Assembly: GCF_026191725.2 (NCBI RefSeq)
Contig: NZ_CP120863.1
Span: 1,344,001-1,408,000, forward strand
Reading direction: 5' to 3'
DNA: 64,000 bases
Source of the DNA: Roseibium porphyridii
GTDB taxonomy: Bacteria > Pseudomonadota > Alphaproteobacteria > Rhizobiales > Stappiaceae
This document shows, in pieces, positions 45,143-53,728 of this stretch. The position numbers were made by a program, and so were the translations under genes. How positions within the stretch are numbered: the stretch's first letter is position 1; each line of letters begins with the position of its first letter. Below the pieces are notes generated by a model. That model was given only the letters and a program-made list of their open reading frames with translations, ran no database searches and was not told the origin of the DNA.

Positions 45143-46243
45143 TCACCTCATGGCAACGGGCAAGGTGAAGGACCAGGAGGCTCGAGAGCCGGGGATGGGA
45201 GGAAAAGGTGCTGCTCGCTGAACGGCTTTTACAACGGCTGAATCGAATGGTTTCGAACCCGAAGACTTGGCAAGTCGAATGCCAGTAACGGAACCGTTCT
45301 TTCGAACAGTAAATCGAACCACGGCATCACTTTGGGTCCGTTTTCCACCACGGGGTGCTCTGACAGACCTCAGCAGTTTCCGGTGAACTTTCGCAGGGTA
45401 GTTGGTTGCATCCGCGTTGCCTGCCGACTTGGCCTTGCTTTTTCGCTGCGATCCGCCCTTTTGAGCCGTGCGGCTGGACGTCCCACTCGCCCCATTTCGG
45501 CTTGCTGATTGCGGCTTCCGTGCTTGTTTAGTCCGTTTTTCAGGAACTGCTTCGTCTACCTCGCGGACTGGCGGTTTCGGTTTGATACGCGGGCTGGGTG
45601 TCGTTTCGGCAGGTTCAGCAGTTGGCGCATTTTCCGCCTCGATTGCAGCAAGTTCGTTCGCCGGTACTGGTTTAGCTGTCACGCTTTCGGTATTTGCAGC
45701 ATTTGGAAGGACCGGTGTCGGCTGCGCATGGCTTGGTTTCAAGGTCGCTGATGGTGCAGAGGCGATGAGTGGCACCTGTGTGATGTTTTTTTCAGGTGTT
45801 TGGGCCTTACTGCCGACAGTTCTTGCAATTTTTTCGGGAGCGAGCGCTCGAGATGTAACTGCCAGAGCATTTGTCTGCGCGGTTGGAAGACGGACTGTTG
45901 TTTGACGCCTTGGAATAACAGTCGCAACTAGACTTGGCTTTACCGGCGTTGCAGTCTCGCTCTTCGATGAGGTGATTGCCTCAACATTCGAAGCTGCGCT
46001 TATTGCGCTCTTGATCGCTTTTCGGGTCGCAATTGCGTCAACTGGAACGGTGGTCGCCAGCTGCTCGACTGAACCGGAAACAATCGTGTTGAAGGCAGCT
46101 TCTCCCAACACTGCATGCTGTACTGCGCCGCCACCTGAATGCTTTAGAGCTGGAGCGTCTGTCATCGTGAGGGCAGCGGCAATCACGTGAATTGCCAGCG
46201 ACAACAAGACAGCGACAAAAAACAGTCGGTGGATTGATTTCAT
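45143..46243 (-). CDS. tonB: TonB energy transducer
   Basis: 366 residues: N-terminal signal anchor (FFVAVLLSLAIHVIAAAL), a long Pro/Ala/Lys-rich periplasmic spacer (residues about 80-280, with PSPRIKPKPPVRE) and a C-terminal TonB domain (YPAKVHRKLLRSVRAPRGGK; FDSAVVKAVQRAAPFPPIPG). It couples the proton gradient to the outer-membrane receptor encoded upstream. It overlaps the second exbD by 4 bp. Confidence 0.9.
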   Translation of the reverse strand: MKSIHRLFFVAVLLSLAIHVIAAALTMTDAPALKHSGGGAVQHAVLGEAAFNTIVSGSVEQLATTVPVDAIATRKAIKSAISAASNVEAITSSKSETATPVKPSLVATVIPRRQTTVRLPTAQTNALAVTSRALAPEKIARTVGSKAQTPEKNITQVPLIASAPSATLKPSHAQPTPVLPNAANTESVTAKPVPANELAAIEAENAPTAEPAETTPSPRIKPKPPVREVDEAVPEKRTKQARKPQSASRNGASGTSSRTAQKGGSQRKSKAKSAGNADATNYPAKVHRKLLRSVRAPRGGKRTQSDAVVRFTVRKNGSVTGIRLAKSSGSKPFDSAVVKAVQRAAPFPPIPGSRASWSFTLPVAMR

Positions 46244-46641
46244 TTGTCGGTGGTCCGTGTGACGACGACAACGGCGTCAGCACCAGCGCCATAAAGGGCT
46301 TTGACGTGCTGCAGCAGTTTTCCTGCTCCCAGATTTTTGTCTGCTGCCAGTTTGACCTGTCTTGGCGCACCCTCGCGCTCCGGTAAATGGTTTGCCAAAT
46401 AGTCCGCAGCGGTCACAGGTGCTTCGCGATATACCAGTGCGCCATCGCCGCGTGCATAAAGGGCGTCCGGTGGCGGCAGGGGATCTGAGCTCTTTGTCTC
46501 AGGCAGGATGACGTCAGGATCTTGAGGCGGTGTAAGTTGCCCGGTGACCAGGAAAAATATCAACATCAAGAACACGATGTTGATAAGGGAAATCGTGGTT
46601 TCCAAAGGCCTTTTGGGCTTGTTTCGCCGGACCCTGATCAT
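46240..46641 (-). CDS. exbD: ExbD-family protein lacking the transmembrane Asp
   Basis: 133 residues with one N-terminal span and an ExbD-type periplasmic domain. At the position of the essential membrane Asp of ExbD it has Asn21 (TISLINIVFLMLIFF; codon at 46579-46581). Its neighbour keeps the Asp. It may therefore be a structural partner in a mixed ExbD dimer and not a proton carrier. Confidence 0.82.
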   Translation of the reverse strand: MIRVRRNKPKRPLETTISLINIVFLMLIFFLVTGQLTPPQDPDVILPETKSSDPLPPPDALYARGDGALVYREAPVTAADYLANHLPEREGAPRQVKLAADKNLGAGKLLQHVKALYGAGADAVVVVTRTTDK

Positions 46642-47024
46642 TCTGGACCTGCAACTATGATTGTGAGCCCATGAATGTTGCTGAGCTGGTCCATGACAGT
46701 CATGAGTTGCTGCGTTGTTGTTTCACCGCGCACCAGCACCAACAGTCTGTCGATTTCGCGCGTCTGCAATGCCTGTGCCTTGGCGTAGAGGTCTGTTTGC
46801 GCAATTTCTCTGCCGTTGAGCATCAGCCTGGCCTGGTCAAGAACAAGCATGGCCTGCGGAACAGCGCCTCGACCTCCACTTCCCGCAGGATTTCCGATTT
46901 TCACCTGTGCGAAGCTTGTGAAAGTCGAGGACAGCATGAAAAACAGCAAAAGCAGAAAAATGACGTCCACCAAAGGTGTCAGAGAAATCGGATTTTGCTT
47001 ACGGACTGGACGGTCAAGATGCAT
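46638..47024 (-). CDS. exbD: ExbD biopolymer transport protein
   Basis: 128 residues, one span with the conserved proton-carrying Asp20 in LTPLVDVIFLLLLFF, followed by a periplasmic domain. It overlaps exbB by 11 bp and the second exbD by 4 bp. Confidence 0.88.
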   Translation of the reverse strand: MHLDRPVRKQNPISLTPLVDVIFLLLLFFMLSSTFTSFAQVKIGNPAGSGGRGAVPQAMLVLDQARLMLNGREIAQTDLYAKAQALQTREIDRLLVLVRGETTTQQLMTVMDQLSNIHGLTIIVAGPE

Positions 47025-47697
47025 AGGCGAACTGTTGTCCGGGCTGCACGCCGGCCTTTTCGCTGATTGTTCCTTGTTTCAGAAACAGTGAAGACGTCAG
47101 TGTTTCTGTCGCGACACGTTCGGCCTCCAGCCGCGCTTCAAGCCAGGTGACGATCAAAGACACTGGCATGGCGACGCCGAGACCTGCGGCCGTTGTCATC
47201 AAGGCAACCCAGATGCCACCTGCAAGTGCGGAAGGATCTACGTTGTTTCCTGCAGCCTGGAGTGCTTGAAATGCGTCGATCATGCCAAGAACAGTTCCGA
47301 AGAGGCCAATCAGAGGCGCTATCTGCGCAATGGCCTCCAGAGCCCTGACACCTTTTGAGAAATGATGCAGGTCTCCCATTGCCAGTACGCTGACCTGCTC
47401 TTCAATTTCTGTTTTTTCGGCTCGTTGCTCGAGGAGCGTCAGAGTGGTTCGCAGTGCTTTTTCAGCCGCGCTTTTCGGTTGGGCAACGCGGGCCGCCGCG
47501 TCGGCATATCGGCCTTGCTGCCACAAAGAAGCCGCCTCACGTGTGTTTCGAGCGTTTCCGATCCTGCACATCTGGAACTCTGCGATCTTTACAATGATCA
47601 GTGCCAAGGCAACTACGGAAAGACCGGCAATCACAGTGACAACCGGGCCGCCCAGTGCGAGCAGGGCAGAGACATGATTGAACAGATCATAAAGCAT
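47014..47697 (-). CDS. exbB: ExbB/TolQ-family proton channel protein
   Basis: 227 residues from ATG 47697 with AGGAG just upstream; the frame is open to 47775 but that would overlap the preceding gene. Three spans and the TolQ/ExbB core (LEAIAQIAPLIGLFGTVLGM; AGGIWVALMTTAAGLGVAMP) are clear. It forms the inner-membrane motor with the two ExbD proteins and TonB. Confidence 0.9.
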   Translation of the reverse strand: MLYDLFNHVSALLALGGPVVTVIAGLSVVALALIIVKIAEFQMCRIGNARNTREAASLWQQGRYADAAARVAQPKSAAEKALRTTLTLLEQRAEKTEIEEQVSVLAMGDLHHFSKGVRALEAIAQIAPLIGLFGTVLGMIDAFQALQAAGNNVDPSALAGGIWVALMTTAAGLGVAMPVSLIVTWLEARLEAERVATETLTSSLFLKQGTISEKAGVQPGQQFAYAS

Positions 47698-47707
47698 GGG
47701 TGTGCTC

Positions 47708-48145
47708 CTACTGGATGAGAGAGACGCTTGTCCGGCTCTGAAGCGAAAGTGGGGTGGTACAATGGCCGGAGACAAACTCTGTGCTGCAGCCGGCAGGTCC
47801 GTTGATCAACAGTTTGCCTGTGCCTTCGCAAGTCAGATTCGACAGTTCGAATTGACGCACGATGGTTTTGTCCTGCGGTAGAACGCCGAAATCAAAGACG
47901 GACATTTGGTTGATGACGTCGTTCTTTCCGAAAACAACTATTTCATAGGATGCCGCGTCAATGTCCTGACTGCTCCGGTTTTCCATGACGAATGACAGCC
48001 GGCAAGCAGTGCCGCTGGCTTCCAACTTGTTGAGCTCAAGCGAGATGTGGGGTGTCTCTTGTTGTGATTGGGCCGGAGCTGTACCCGCCATCAAAAGCGC
48101 AGTTGCATATGCTGCTGCTATCTGGCTGAACCTCAAAGTCTTCAC
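47708..48145 (-). CDS. Unknown secreted protein with four cysteines
   Basis: 145 residues with a signal peptide (AAYATALLMAGTAPAQS). The mature part reads like an immunoglobulin-type beta sandwich and has Cys at 48, 106, 120 and 129, enough for two disulfides. It lies between the TonB-dependent receptor and exbB, so it is probably a periplasmic accessory of this uptake system. I do not recognise the family. Confidence 0.75.
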   Translation of the reverse strand: MKTLRFSQIAAAYATALLMAGTAPAQSQQETPHISLELNKLEASGTACRLSFVMENRSSQDIDAASYEIVVFGKNDVINQMSVFDFGVLPQDKTIVRQFELSNLTCEGTGKLLINGPAGCSTEFVSGHCTTPLSLQSRTSVSLIQ

Positions 48146-48166
48146 TCCTGAGCATTTTGTATTAGG

Positions 48167-48196
48167 TCTCGCCGCCCATGAAGACAGGCGGCGAGA
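48167..48196 (-). terminator. Stem-loop after the TonB-dependent receptor gene
   Basis: 10-bp perfect arms (TCTCGCCGCC/GGCGGCGAGA) with a 10-base loop, in the 64-bp gap after the receptor stop. No T-run follows, so attenuation or mRNA protection is more likely than full termination. Confidence 0.55.
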
Positions 48197-48209
48197 AAGC
48201 TAGGTGCCG

Positions 48210-50324
48210 TCACCAGCTGAACTGTTTGTTCATTGTCAGCTTGAAGGTCCGGCCTCGACCCGGGTCTCCTGCCAGATTGTTCTGGTAGTCCTTGTCGAAA
48301 ACATTCTCGACCGCGGCGCGCAGTTCGTAGCCTTGAAGGAGGCCTTCGCGAGGTTTCCAGTTCGCGAAGACATCGTGGACGCCGTAACCCGGGAAGGGAC
48401 CCGTTGTCGCTCCACTGTCGATGCCTGCGGCAAAGAGGCCGCGCCAACCGAACTCGACATCATAGGCAGGAACGCGTCCGCCAATTGTCATGGCGAGCGT
48501 ATCGGCAGGGATCGAATCCAGAGTGCTGCCTGTCTCTTGATCAACACCTCTGACGAGGCTGTACGCCAATGTGCTGAAGACATATCTGGAGTTATAGGCT
48601 GCCTCGACCTCAAGCCCCCAAATTTCGGCCTCGTCAATATTGACGTAGTAAGGTACCGAGGTGCTTTGACCGGTGTTCGGATTGGTTGAGATCAGGTCTT
48701 TCAAGTCGTTGTAAAAAGCAGTCGACTTGATCTGCAAGCCATCCTGATCTTGAAAGACATCAAAGAATGATAGCGATACCCCAGCTTCGACTGCGTTCGA
48801 TTGTTCTTTTTCAAGGTTGAGGCTTGCGTTGCGGCCGCCCGGATATGTGCGTGTGGCACCCGAGCTTGAGAACATCTCGTCAAGTGTCGGCACGCGCTCC
48901 GTATGGGCAACCGAGCCGAAAATCGAGAATGTGTCATTGAACCGATAAAGTGCTGCAAGTTTGGGAGAGAATGCGACTTCATTTTGTTCAGAGGCCCCTG
49001 AAATGGACCCGTCCGGAGACAAGTTGACGAAATCAACCCGAGCACCTGGAATGATGGTCAGCTTCTCATTCCAGATGAATTCGTCCTGGACGAAGAAACC
49101 GAATTTTGTATCCGTTCCCTCAGGGTGAAATCCGATCGCACCACTTTCAGCGTCGGCAATACGCTGCTGATGCGAAAGTTGTGTGCCGAATGTGAGGAAA
49201 TTCTCGAATCCGTTACCTGAATGCTCGATCGTGTTTTCGATCTTGCCCTGCCAGGTGCGATATCCGTATTCGCTGTCTTCAAATAACTGGGAAGGGATTG
49301 TTGAAGTTGCATTTTCCTGATCAACGGTTGTGTCAGAGAAAGACAGATTTATGTCCAGGTCGAGCAACGCATTGTCCGATGCTGGATTGTTGTATCGGAA
49401 TACGATGGTCTGATCGGTGATGTCCCGATCGACTTCTCCGAAACCGAGCGTCCCTGTTTGCGAATATTCTGTATCGTCTGCGGAACTCTGCCAACGTTGA
49501 TATGACAGGCGAACGGATTGTTCCTTGGCATCTCCGAAATAGTGCGTGACCTTGGCAAGTCCGGAATAGGCGTCGAATGCCGAGCCGTCGATTAAATCGC
49601 CGTCTCCTGTCTGATAGTCGTCGGATCGCCGGAAGTTGCCGTTCAAAAGCACTTCTGTGTTTTCAGTGACACGTCCGGCAAACGTGCCGGAGGTCAGGAA
49701 ACCGTCACCGTTGGAATCGTACATGCCTTTCACATTGACGGCGACTGTTTCTCCTGTTTCCAGGAAATCGCTTGCGTCTTTGGTTGTGAAATTGATCACG
49801 CCACCCAATGCACCTGAACCATAGAGCGTTGAAGATGCCGGACCGCGTAGAATTTCAACCTGCTTGTAAAGTTCTGGGTCTGAGAAAAACGAGCCGACGC
49901 GATACTGTTCAAAAAACTTGGTCGCTCCGTCCACGGTTACGATGATCTTGGATTCGTCAGAAGCGCTGAGATCACCGATGCCGCGAATATTGAAGGATTG
50001 GCCACCTATCCGGTCGCTGCCCACAACCGTAACCCCTGGGACCTCGCGAAAAAGGTCACCAATTGTCATCGCTTGTTCGTCGTCAATCGCCTCCTGATCA
50101 AGCACGGTGACAGCTTGCGGCGTGTCGATGGCAACCTTGTCGACACCTGATCCGACCACGATGCGTTGCAGCTTTGTCACGATATTGCCTGTTGCCGTGT
50201 CAGTGACAATCGTAACAGGTACTTCCGTTGTGACATCCTGAGCGACGGCCAAGCCGTTTAAAGTCAATACCCAAAGAGCAACTCCACCCATTAGCCGGGT
50301 GTGATTGATGTTGCTATGCCCCAT
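48210..50324 (-). CDS. TonB-dependent outer-membrane receptor, probably haem
   Basis: 704 residues from ATG 50324, preceded by GGAG seven bases upstream; the longer frame to 50390 would enter the iron boxes. Signal peptide, plug domain (IGDLFREVPGVTVVGSDRIG ... EILRGPASSTLYGSGALGGV) and a 22-strand barrel ending in the aromatic ...NKQFSW. The haem-receptor FRAP/NPNL box is not canonical here (ERVPTLDEMF, then NASLNLEKEQ). The haem assignment therefore rests on the divergent hmuSTUV genes. Confidence 0.85.
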   Translation of the reverse strand: MGHSNINHTRLMGGVALWVLTLNGLAVAQDVTTEVPVTIVTDTATGNIVTKLQRIVVGSGVDKVAIDTPQAVTVLDQEAIDDEQAMTIGDLFREVPGVTVVGSDRIGGQSFNIRGIGDLSASDESKIIVTVDGATKFFEQYRVGSFFSDPELYKQVEILRGPASSTLYGSGALGGVINFTTKDASDFLETGETVAVNVKGMYDSNGDGFLTSGTFAGRVTENTEVLLNGNFRRSDDYQTGDGDLIDGSAFDAYSGLAKVTHYFGDAKEQSVRLSYQRWQSSADDTEYSQTGTLGFGEVDRDITDQTIVFRYNNPASDNALLDLDINLSFSDTTVDQENATSTIPSQLFEDSEYGYRTWQGKIENTIEHSGNGFENFLTFGTQLSHQQRIADAESGAIGFHPEGTDTKFGFFVQDEFIWNEKLTIIPGARVDFVNLSPDGSISGASEQNEVAFSPKLAALYRFNDTFSIFGSVAHTERVPTLDEMFSSSGATRTYPGGRNASLNLEKEQSNAVEAGVSLSFFDVFQDQDGLQIKSTAFYNDLKDLISTNPNTGQSTSVPYYVNIDEAEIWGLEVEAAYNSRYVFSTLAYSLVRGVDQETGSTLDSIPADTLAMTIGGRVPAYDVEFGWRGLFAAGIDSGATTGPFPGYGVHDVFANWKPREGLLQGYELRAAVENVFDKDYQNNLAGDPGRGRTFKLTMNKQFSW

Positions 50325-50389
50325 TAAAAATCTCCAAGAGTGCGCGTTAACGCGTCCATTTCGCTGCCTCTCAAACAGCGTTTTAAACA

Positions 50390-50443
50390 TGAGTCTATGA
50401 CTCAGGTATTGCGGTCAATAGGAAACATGAGTATAGGAGTCAA
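50390..50443 (-). promoter_or_regulatory. Receptor promoter with two RirA-type iron boxes
   Basis: Two TGA-N9-TCA elements, 50390-50404 (TGAGTC-TAT-GACTCA, perfect palindrome) and 50428-50442, each embedded in a repeated ACATGAGT...AGTATT-like context. On the minus strand -35 TTGACT (50438-50443) and -10 TATTGA (50415-50420) are 17 bp apart. One box covers the -35/spacer and the other the start point. The TGA-N9-TCA pattern is the iron-responsive operator of rhizobial RirA. Confidence 0.65.
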
Positions 50444-50591
50444 GTATTAGATTGCGAGCGCCTCGAAATTGACGTTGTTTGGAATGGTTCCAGATTGCTG
50501 CTGTTTTTCAGTGAGTTATCAGAAACGCTAATTCGACGAAGGTCCGTGGTGCCTGCTGCCATCAACTCCAAATGTCTACAAAGGCAATGCC

Positions 50592-51680
50592 ATGAATGCC
50601 GCTTTGGAAACTGTCGAAACCAAGCCAACTGCCGATGAGATCAGAAGGGCTCGTAAGCAAAACCCGAAGATGCGCGACCGGGATCTGGCTGATCACATCG
50701 GCGTCTCTGAGGCCGAACTGGTTGCAAGTTTTGTCGGTCATGGAACGCATCGGATCTCGCCTAACTTTGAGGTTCTGTTTCCCGGCCTGGCGCAGCTCGG
50801 AGAGGTGATGGCGCTCACCCGCAACGAGAGCGCCGTGCATGAAAAAATCGGTCCGTTTGAGAAGTTCATCAACGGTAAGCGGGCGGCGCTGATGTTGGGC
50901 GAGCAGATCGACACCCGAATGTTTCCCTCGAACTGGGTTCATGGATTTGCAGTGCAGCGGAGCGACGGGAAGGATGTTCGCCGCTCCTTGCAGTTTTTTG
51001 ACGCCCATGGAGATGCGGTTCAAAAGATTCATGCCCGCCCCTCAACCGATCTTGAGGCCTGGGATCGCCTGGTGACAGCGATCCTGATTGAAAATCAGAC
51101 ACCGGATCTCTTGCCGGAAGTTTTGGAAGCCGAGCCGTTTTCCCGAAAGCAACCTTCACATAATGTCGGCAACGTTTTGCGGGACCGTTGGCAGGCTTTG
51201 ACGGATCCTCATCAGTTCCACGGTATGCTGCGGGATCTGGAACTTGACCGTCTCAGTGCTTTCGAACTCGCAGGGGACGCCTGGGCCTGGCCACTTGATC
51301 GAGGCTCGGTACCGGCGCTCTTGCGACTTGCCGCTTCGGAAGCCATTCCGATCATGTGTTTCGTCGGCAATCGTGGATGCATCCAGATTCACTCTGGCCG
51401 CATCAATATGGTCATCGACAAGGGTCCGTGGATTAACGTGATGGATCCGACGTTTCACCTCCATCTCAGAACAGATCATATACACGAAGTCTGGGCAGTC
51501 AGAAAACCTGCGGATATTGGGTACGTGACTTCTGTTGAAGCATTTAACAGCAGCGGTCAGCATATCATCCAATTCTTTGGGGTGCGCGGTGAAGGCAATT
51601 CGGAGCGCACAGATTGGCGGGGACTTGCTGAAAACCTCCCAAGATTAGACCGGTCACTTGCCCTGGGAGCAGCGGAATGA
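50592..51680 (+). CDS. hmuS: Haem-degrading/haem-trafficking factor HmuS (HemS family)
   Basis: 362 residues, the usual size, built of two similar halves (first about 30-190, second about 200-350). ATG 50592. Cytoplasmic HemS/HmuS proteins accept imported haem and in some species open the ring to free iron. It leads the plus-strand hmuSTUV operon and overlaps hmuT by 4 bp. The 187-bp divergent region upstream holds the iron boxes and otherwise nothing I can name. Confidence 0.88.
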   Translation: MNAALETVETKPTADEIRRARKQNPKMRDRDLADHIGVSEAELVASFVGHGTHRISPNFEVLFPGLAQLGEVMALTRNESAVHEKIGPFEKFINGKRAALMLGEQIDTRMFPSNWVHGFAVQRSDGKDVRRSLQFFDAHGDAVQKIHARPSTDLEAWDRLVTAILIENQTPDLLPEVLEAEPFSRKQPSHNVGNVLRDRWQALTDPHQFHGMLRDLELDRLSAFELAGDAWAWPLDRGSVPALLRLAASEAIPIMCFVGNRGCIQIHSGRINMVIDKGPWINVMDPTFHLHLRTDHIHEVWAVRKPADIGYVTSVEAFNSSGQHIIQFFGVRGEGNSERTDWRGLAENLPRLDRSLALGAAE

Positions 51681-52573
51681 AAAAACACTCGTTTTCAAAA
51701 CTGTGCAGCTATTTTGCAGCAGTCGCATTGACCGTCATGGCGCTGTTTGCACCGAGCAAGCAAATCTTCGCCGGGGGTGACACAAGCAGCAAAGCAAGCC
51801 GCATTGTGTCGGTCGGCGGGTCGGTGACTGAGGTTGTCTACGCGCTCGGAGAACAGGACCGACTGATCGCCAGGGATACAACGAGCGTGTTTCCTGATCA
51901 GGTAAACGATTTGCCCAATGTCGGTTACATCCGGGCGTTGTCGCCGGAAGGGGTTCTGTCTGTCGATCCTGACCTGATCCTCATGCTGGAAGGTGGCGGG
52001 CCTCCTGAAGCTGTTGAAGTGCTCAATTCAAGCGGTATCTCGATTGCGATGATACCGGAAGAATTTACTGCTGCAGGCATCGTCGGCAAGGTTCAGGCCG
52101 TCGGAAAAGCGCTTGGAGTGCCGGAAAAAGCGGATGCGTTGTCCCTGAAGATTTCTGCCGATCTCGAGGCCGCACAAGTCAGTGCTTCAGGCAAAGCTTC
52201 TGGAATGCGCGTCTTGTTCATTCTGTCTACTCGCGGTGGTCGGATCATGGCCGGTGGTGTGGATACGGAGGCCGATGGCATTCTTTCCCTGGTGGGAGCA
52301 GTAAATGCTGTCTCCGATTTTACGGGCTATAAGCAATTGAGCGATGAGGCCATCATCAGTGCCGCACCGGATGTTGTTCTGATGATGACGCGTGCAGGAG
52401 ACCACGGAGCGGGTCCGGAAGAACTCTTTGGGCATCCCGCGTTGGCACAGACGCCCGCAGCTGAAAACAATCGGCTAATCAGAATGAGGGGCCAATACCT
52501 GCTTGGCTTTGGCCCACGAACCGCTGATGCGATCAGAGAGCTATCGCAAAAGCTGGCAGACTACCGAAATTGA
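51677..52573 (+). CDS. hmuT: Haem ABC transporter binding protein HmuT
   Basis: 298 residues with a signal peptide and the class III binding fold: IVSVGGSVTEVVYALGEQDR, NVGYIRALSPEGVLSVDPDL. The Tyr in the VGYIRAL region corresponds to the haem-ligating position in HmuT/PhuT proteins. It overlaps both neighbours by 4 bp. Confidence 0.88.
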   Translation: MKKHSFSKLCSYFAAVALTVMALFAPSKQIFAGGDTSSKASRIVSVGGSVTEVVYALGEQDRLIARDTTSVFPDQVNDLPNVGYIRALSPEGVLSVDPDLILMLEGGGPPEAVEVLNSSGISIAMIPEEFTAAGIVGKVQAVGKALGVPEKADALSLKISADLEAAQVSASGKASGMRVLFILSTRGGRIMAGGVDTEADGILSLVGAVNAVSDFTGYKQLSDEAIISAAPDVVLMMTRAGDHGAGPEELFGHPALAQTPAAENNRLIRMRGQYLLGFGPRTADAIRELSQKLADYRN

Positions 52574-53718
52574 GCACGGTGATGAGCGAAGCCATCGCCC
52601 GGCGCGGCAATCGGGTGAAGTCCCGTTCAGTCCGCCTTATGCACTTCAAAACCGGTGACCGGGAACCGGTTGCCAAAGCTGCAACTGCTTTGCTGGCTCT
52701 GGTGTCGCTTGGTGTGATGGTGGCAAGTCTCGCAATTGGACCGATCGCCGTTCCGATTTTCGACATGCTCCCCAAAATGTTGGCTGTCCTTTTGAGCGGT
52801 GATCGCGGTGTTCCGGAGGGCGTTTCTCCGCGCGACTGGATCGTCGTCACGGATATTCGCCTGCCGCGTGTTCTTCTGGGCGCGCTTGTTGGCGCTGCGC
52901 TGGCGGTATCCGGCGCTGTCATGCAAGGGCTCTTCCGCAACCCTTTGGCTGACCCGGGAATTGTTGGCGTATCGGCGGGGGCAGGGTTCGGCGCGGCAGT
53001 GTTCATCGTTCTTGGCGGTTCCGTTCTGGCGCCGGTCATGACCTTTCTGGGGATCTATGCGGTGCCTCTTGCGGCATTTGCCGGGGGCTTGATGACAACA
53101 CTTGTGCTCTATCGCATAGGCACAAGAGGCGGGATCACGTCGGTTGCGACGCTGCTGCTCGCCGGCATCGCTCTGGGTGCACTGACAGGCGCAATGACAG
53201 GCCTTCTTGTGTATGTGGCTGACGACCAGCAGCTCCGAGACTTGCAGTTCTGGGGCCTGGGGTCACTTGCAGGATCTAACTGGAGCAAACTTGCGTCTGC
53301 GGCCCCCATTATTCTGGCAATGCTTGTCTGTGTTCCCTTTCTGGCCAGAGGGCTCAATGCCCTTATCCTTGGTGAGGCAGCAGCGGGACATATCGGGATC
53401 CGGGTTCAGTTGCTCAAAAATGTGAGTATCCTGATGGTGGCCGGAGCTACTGGGGCATCTGTCGCCGTGAGTGGTGGTATCGGTTTTGTCGGCATTGTTG
53501 TGCCTCATCTTCTCAGGCTTACCATTGGCCCGGACCATCGATACCTGCTGCCGGCGTCGGCCTTCCTGGGCGCGGTGCTTCTGATTGCCGCTGACACACT
53601 CGCCCGCACTATCGTTGCTCCCGCTGAATTGCCGATCGGTATCATCACGGCCTTTGCCGGCGCCCCTTTCTTTTTGTGGATCTTGTTGCGCAAACGGGGG
53701 CTGATGGGTTTCTCATGA
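52570..53718 (+). CDS. hmuU: Haem ABC transporter permease HmuU
   Basis: 382 residues of the FecCD/BtuC family with about ten spans; motifs DIRLPRVLLGALVGAALAVS, MQGLFRNPLADPGIVGVSAG and GFVGIVVPHLLRL. TTG 52570 overlaps the hmuT stop; ATG 52582 is an alternative that would remove only four residues. Confidence 0.88.
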   Translation: MSTVMSEAIARRGNRVKSRSVRLMHFKTGDREPVAKAATALLALVSLGVMVASLAIGPIAVPIFDMLPKMLAVLLSGDRGVPEGVSPRDWIVVTDIRLPRVLLGALVGAALAVSGAVMQGLFRNPLADPGIVGVSAGAGFGAAVFIVLGGSVLAPVMTFLGIYAVPLAAFAGGLMTTLVLYRIGTRGGITSVATLLLAGIALGALTGAMTGLLVYVADDQQLRDLQFWGLGSLAGSNWSKLASAAPIILAMLVCVPFLARGLNALILGEAAAGHIGIRVQLLKNVSILMVAGATGASVAVSGGIGFVGIVVPHLLRLTIGPDHRYLLPASAFLGAVLLIAADTLARTIVAPAELPIGIITAFAGAPFFLWILLRKRGLMGFS

Positions 53719-53728
53719 AGGCTTGCAC

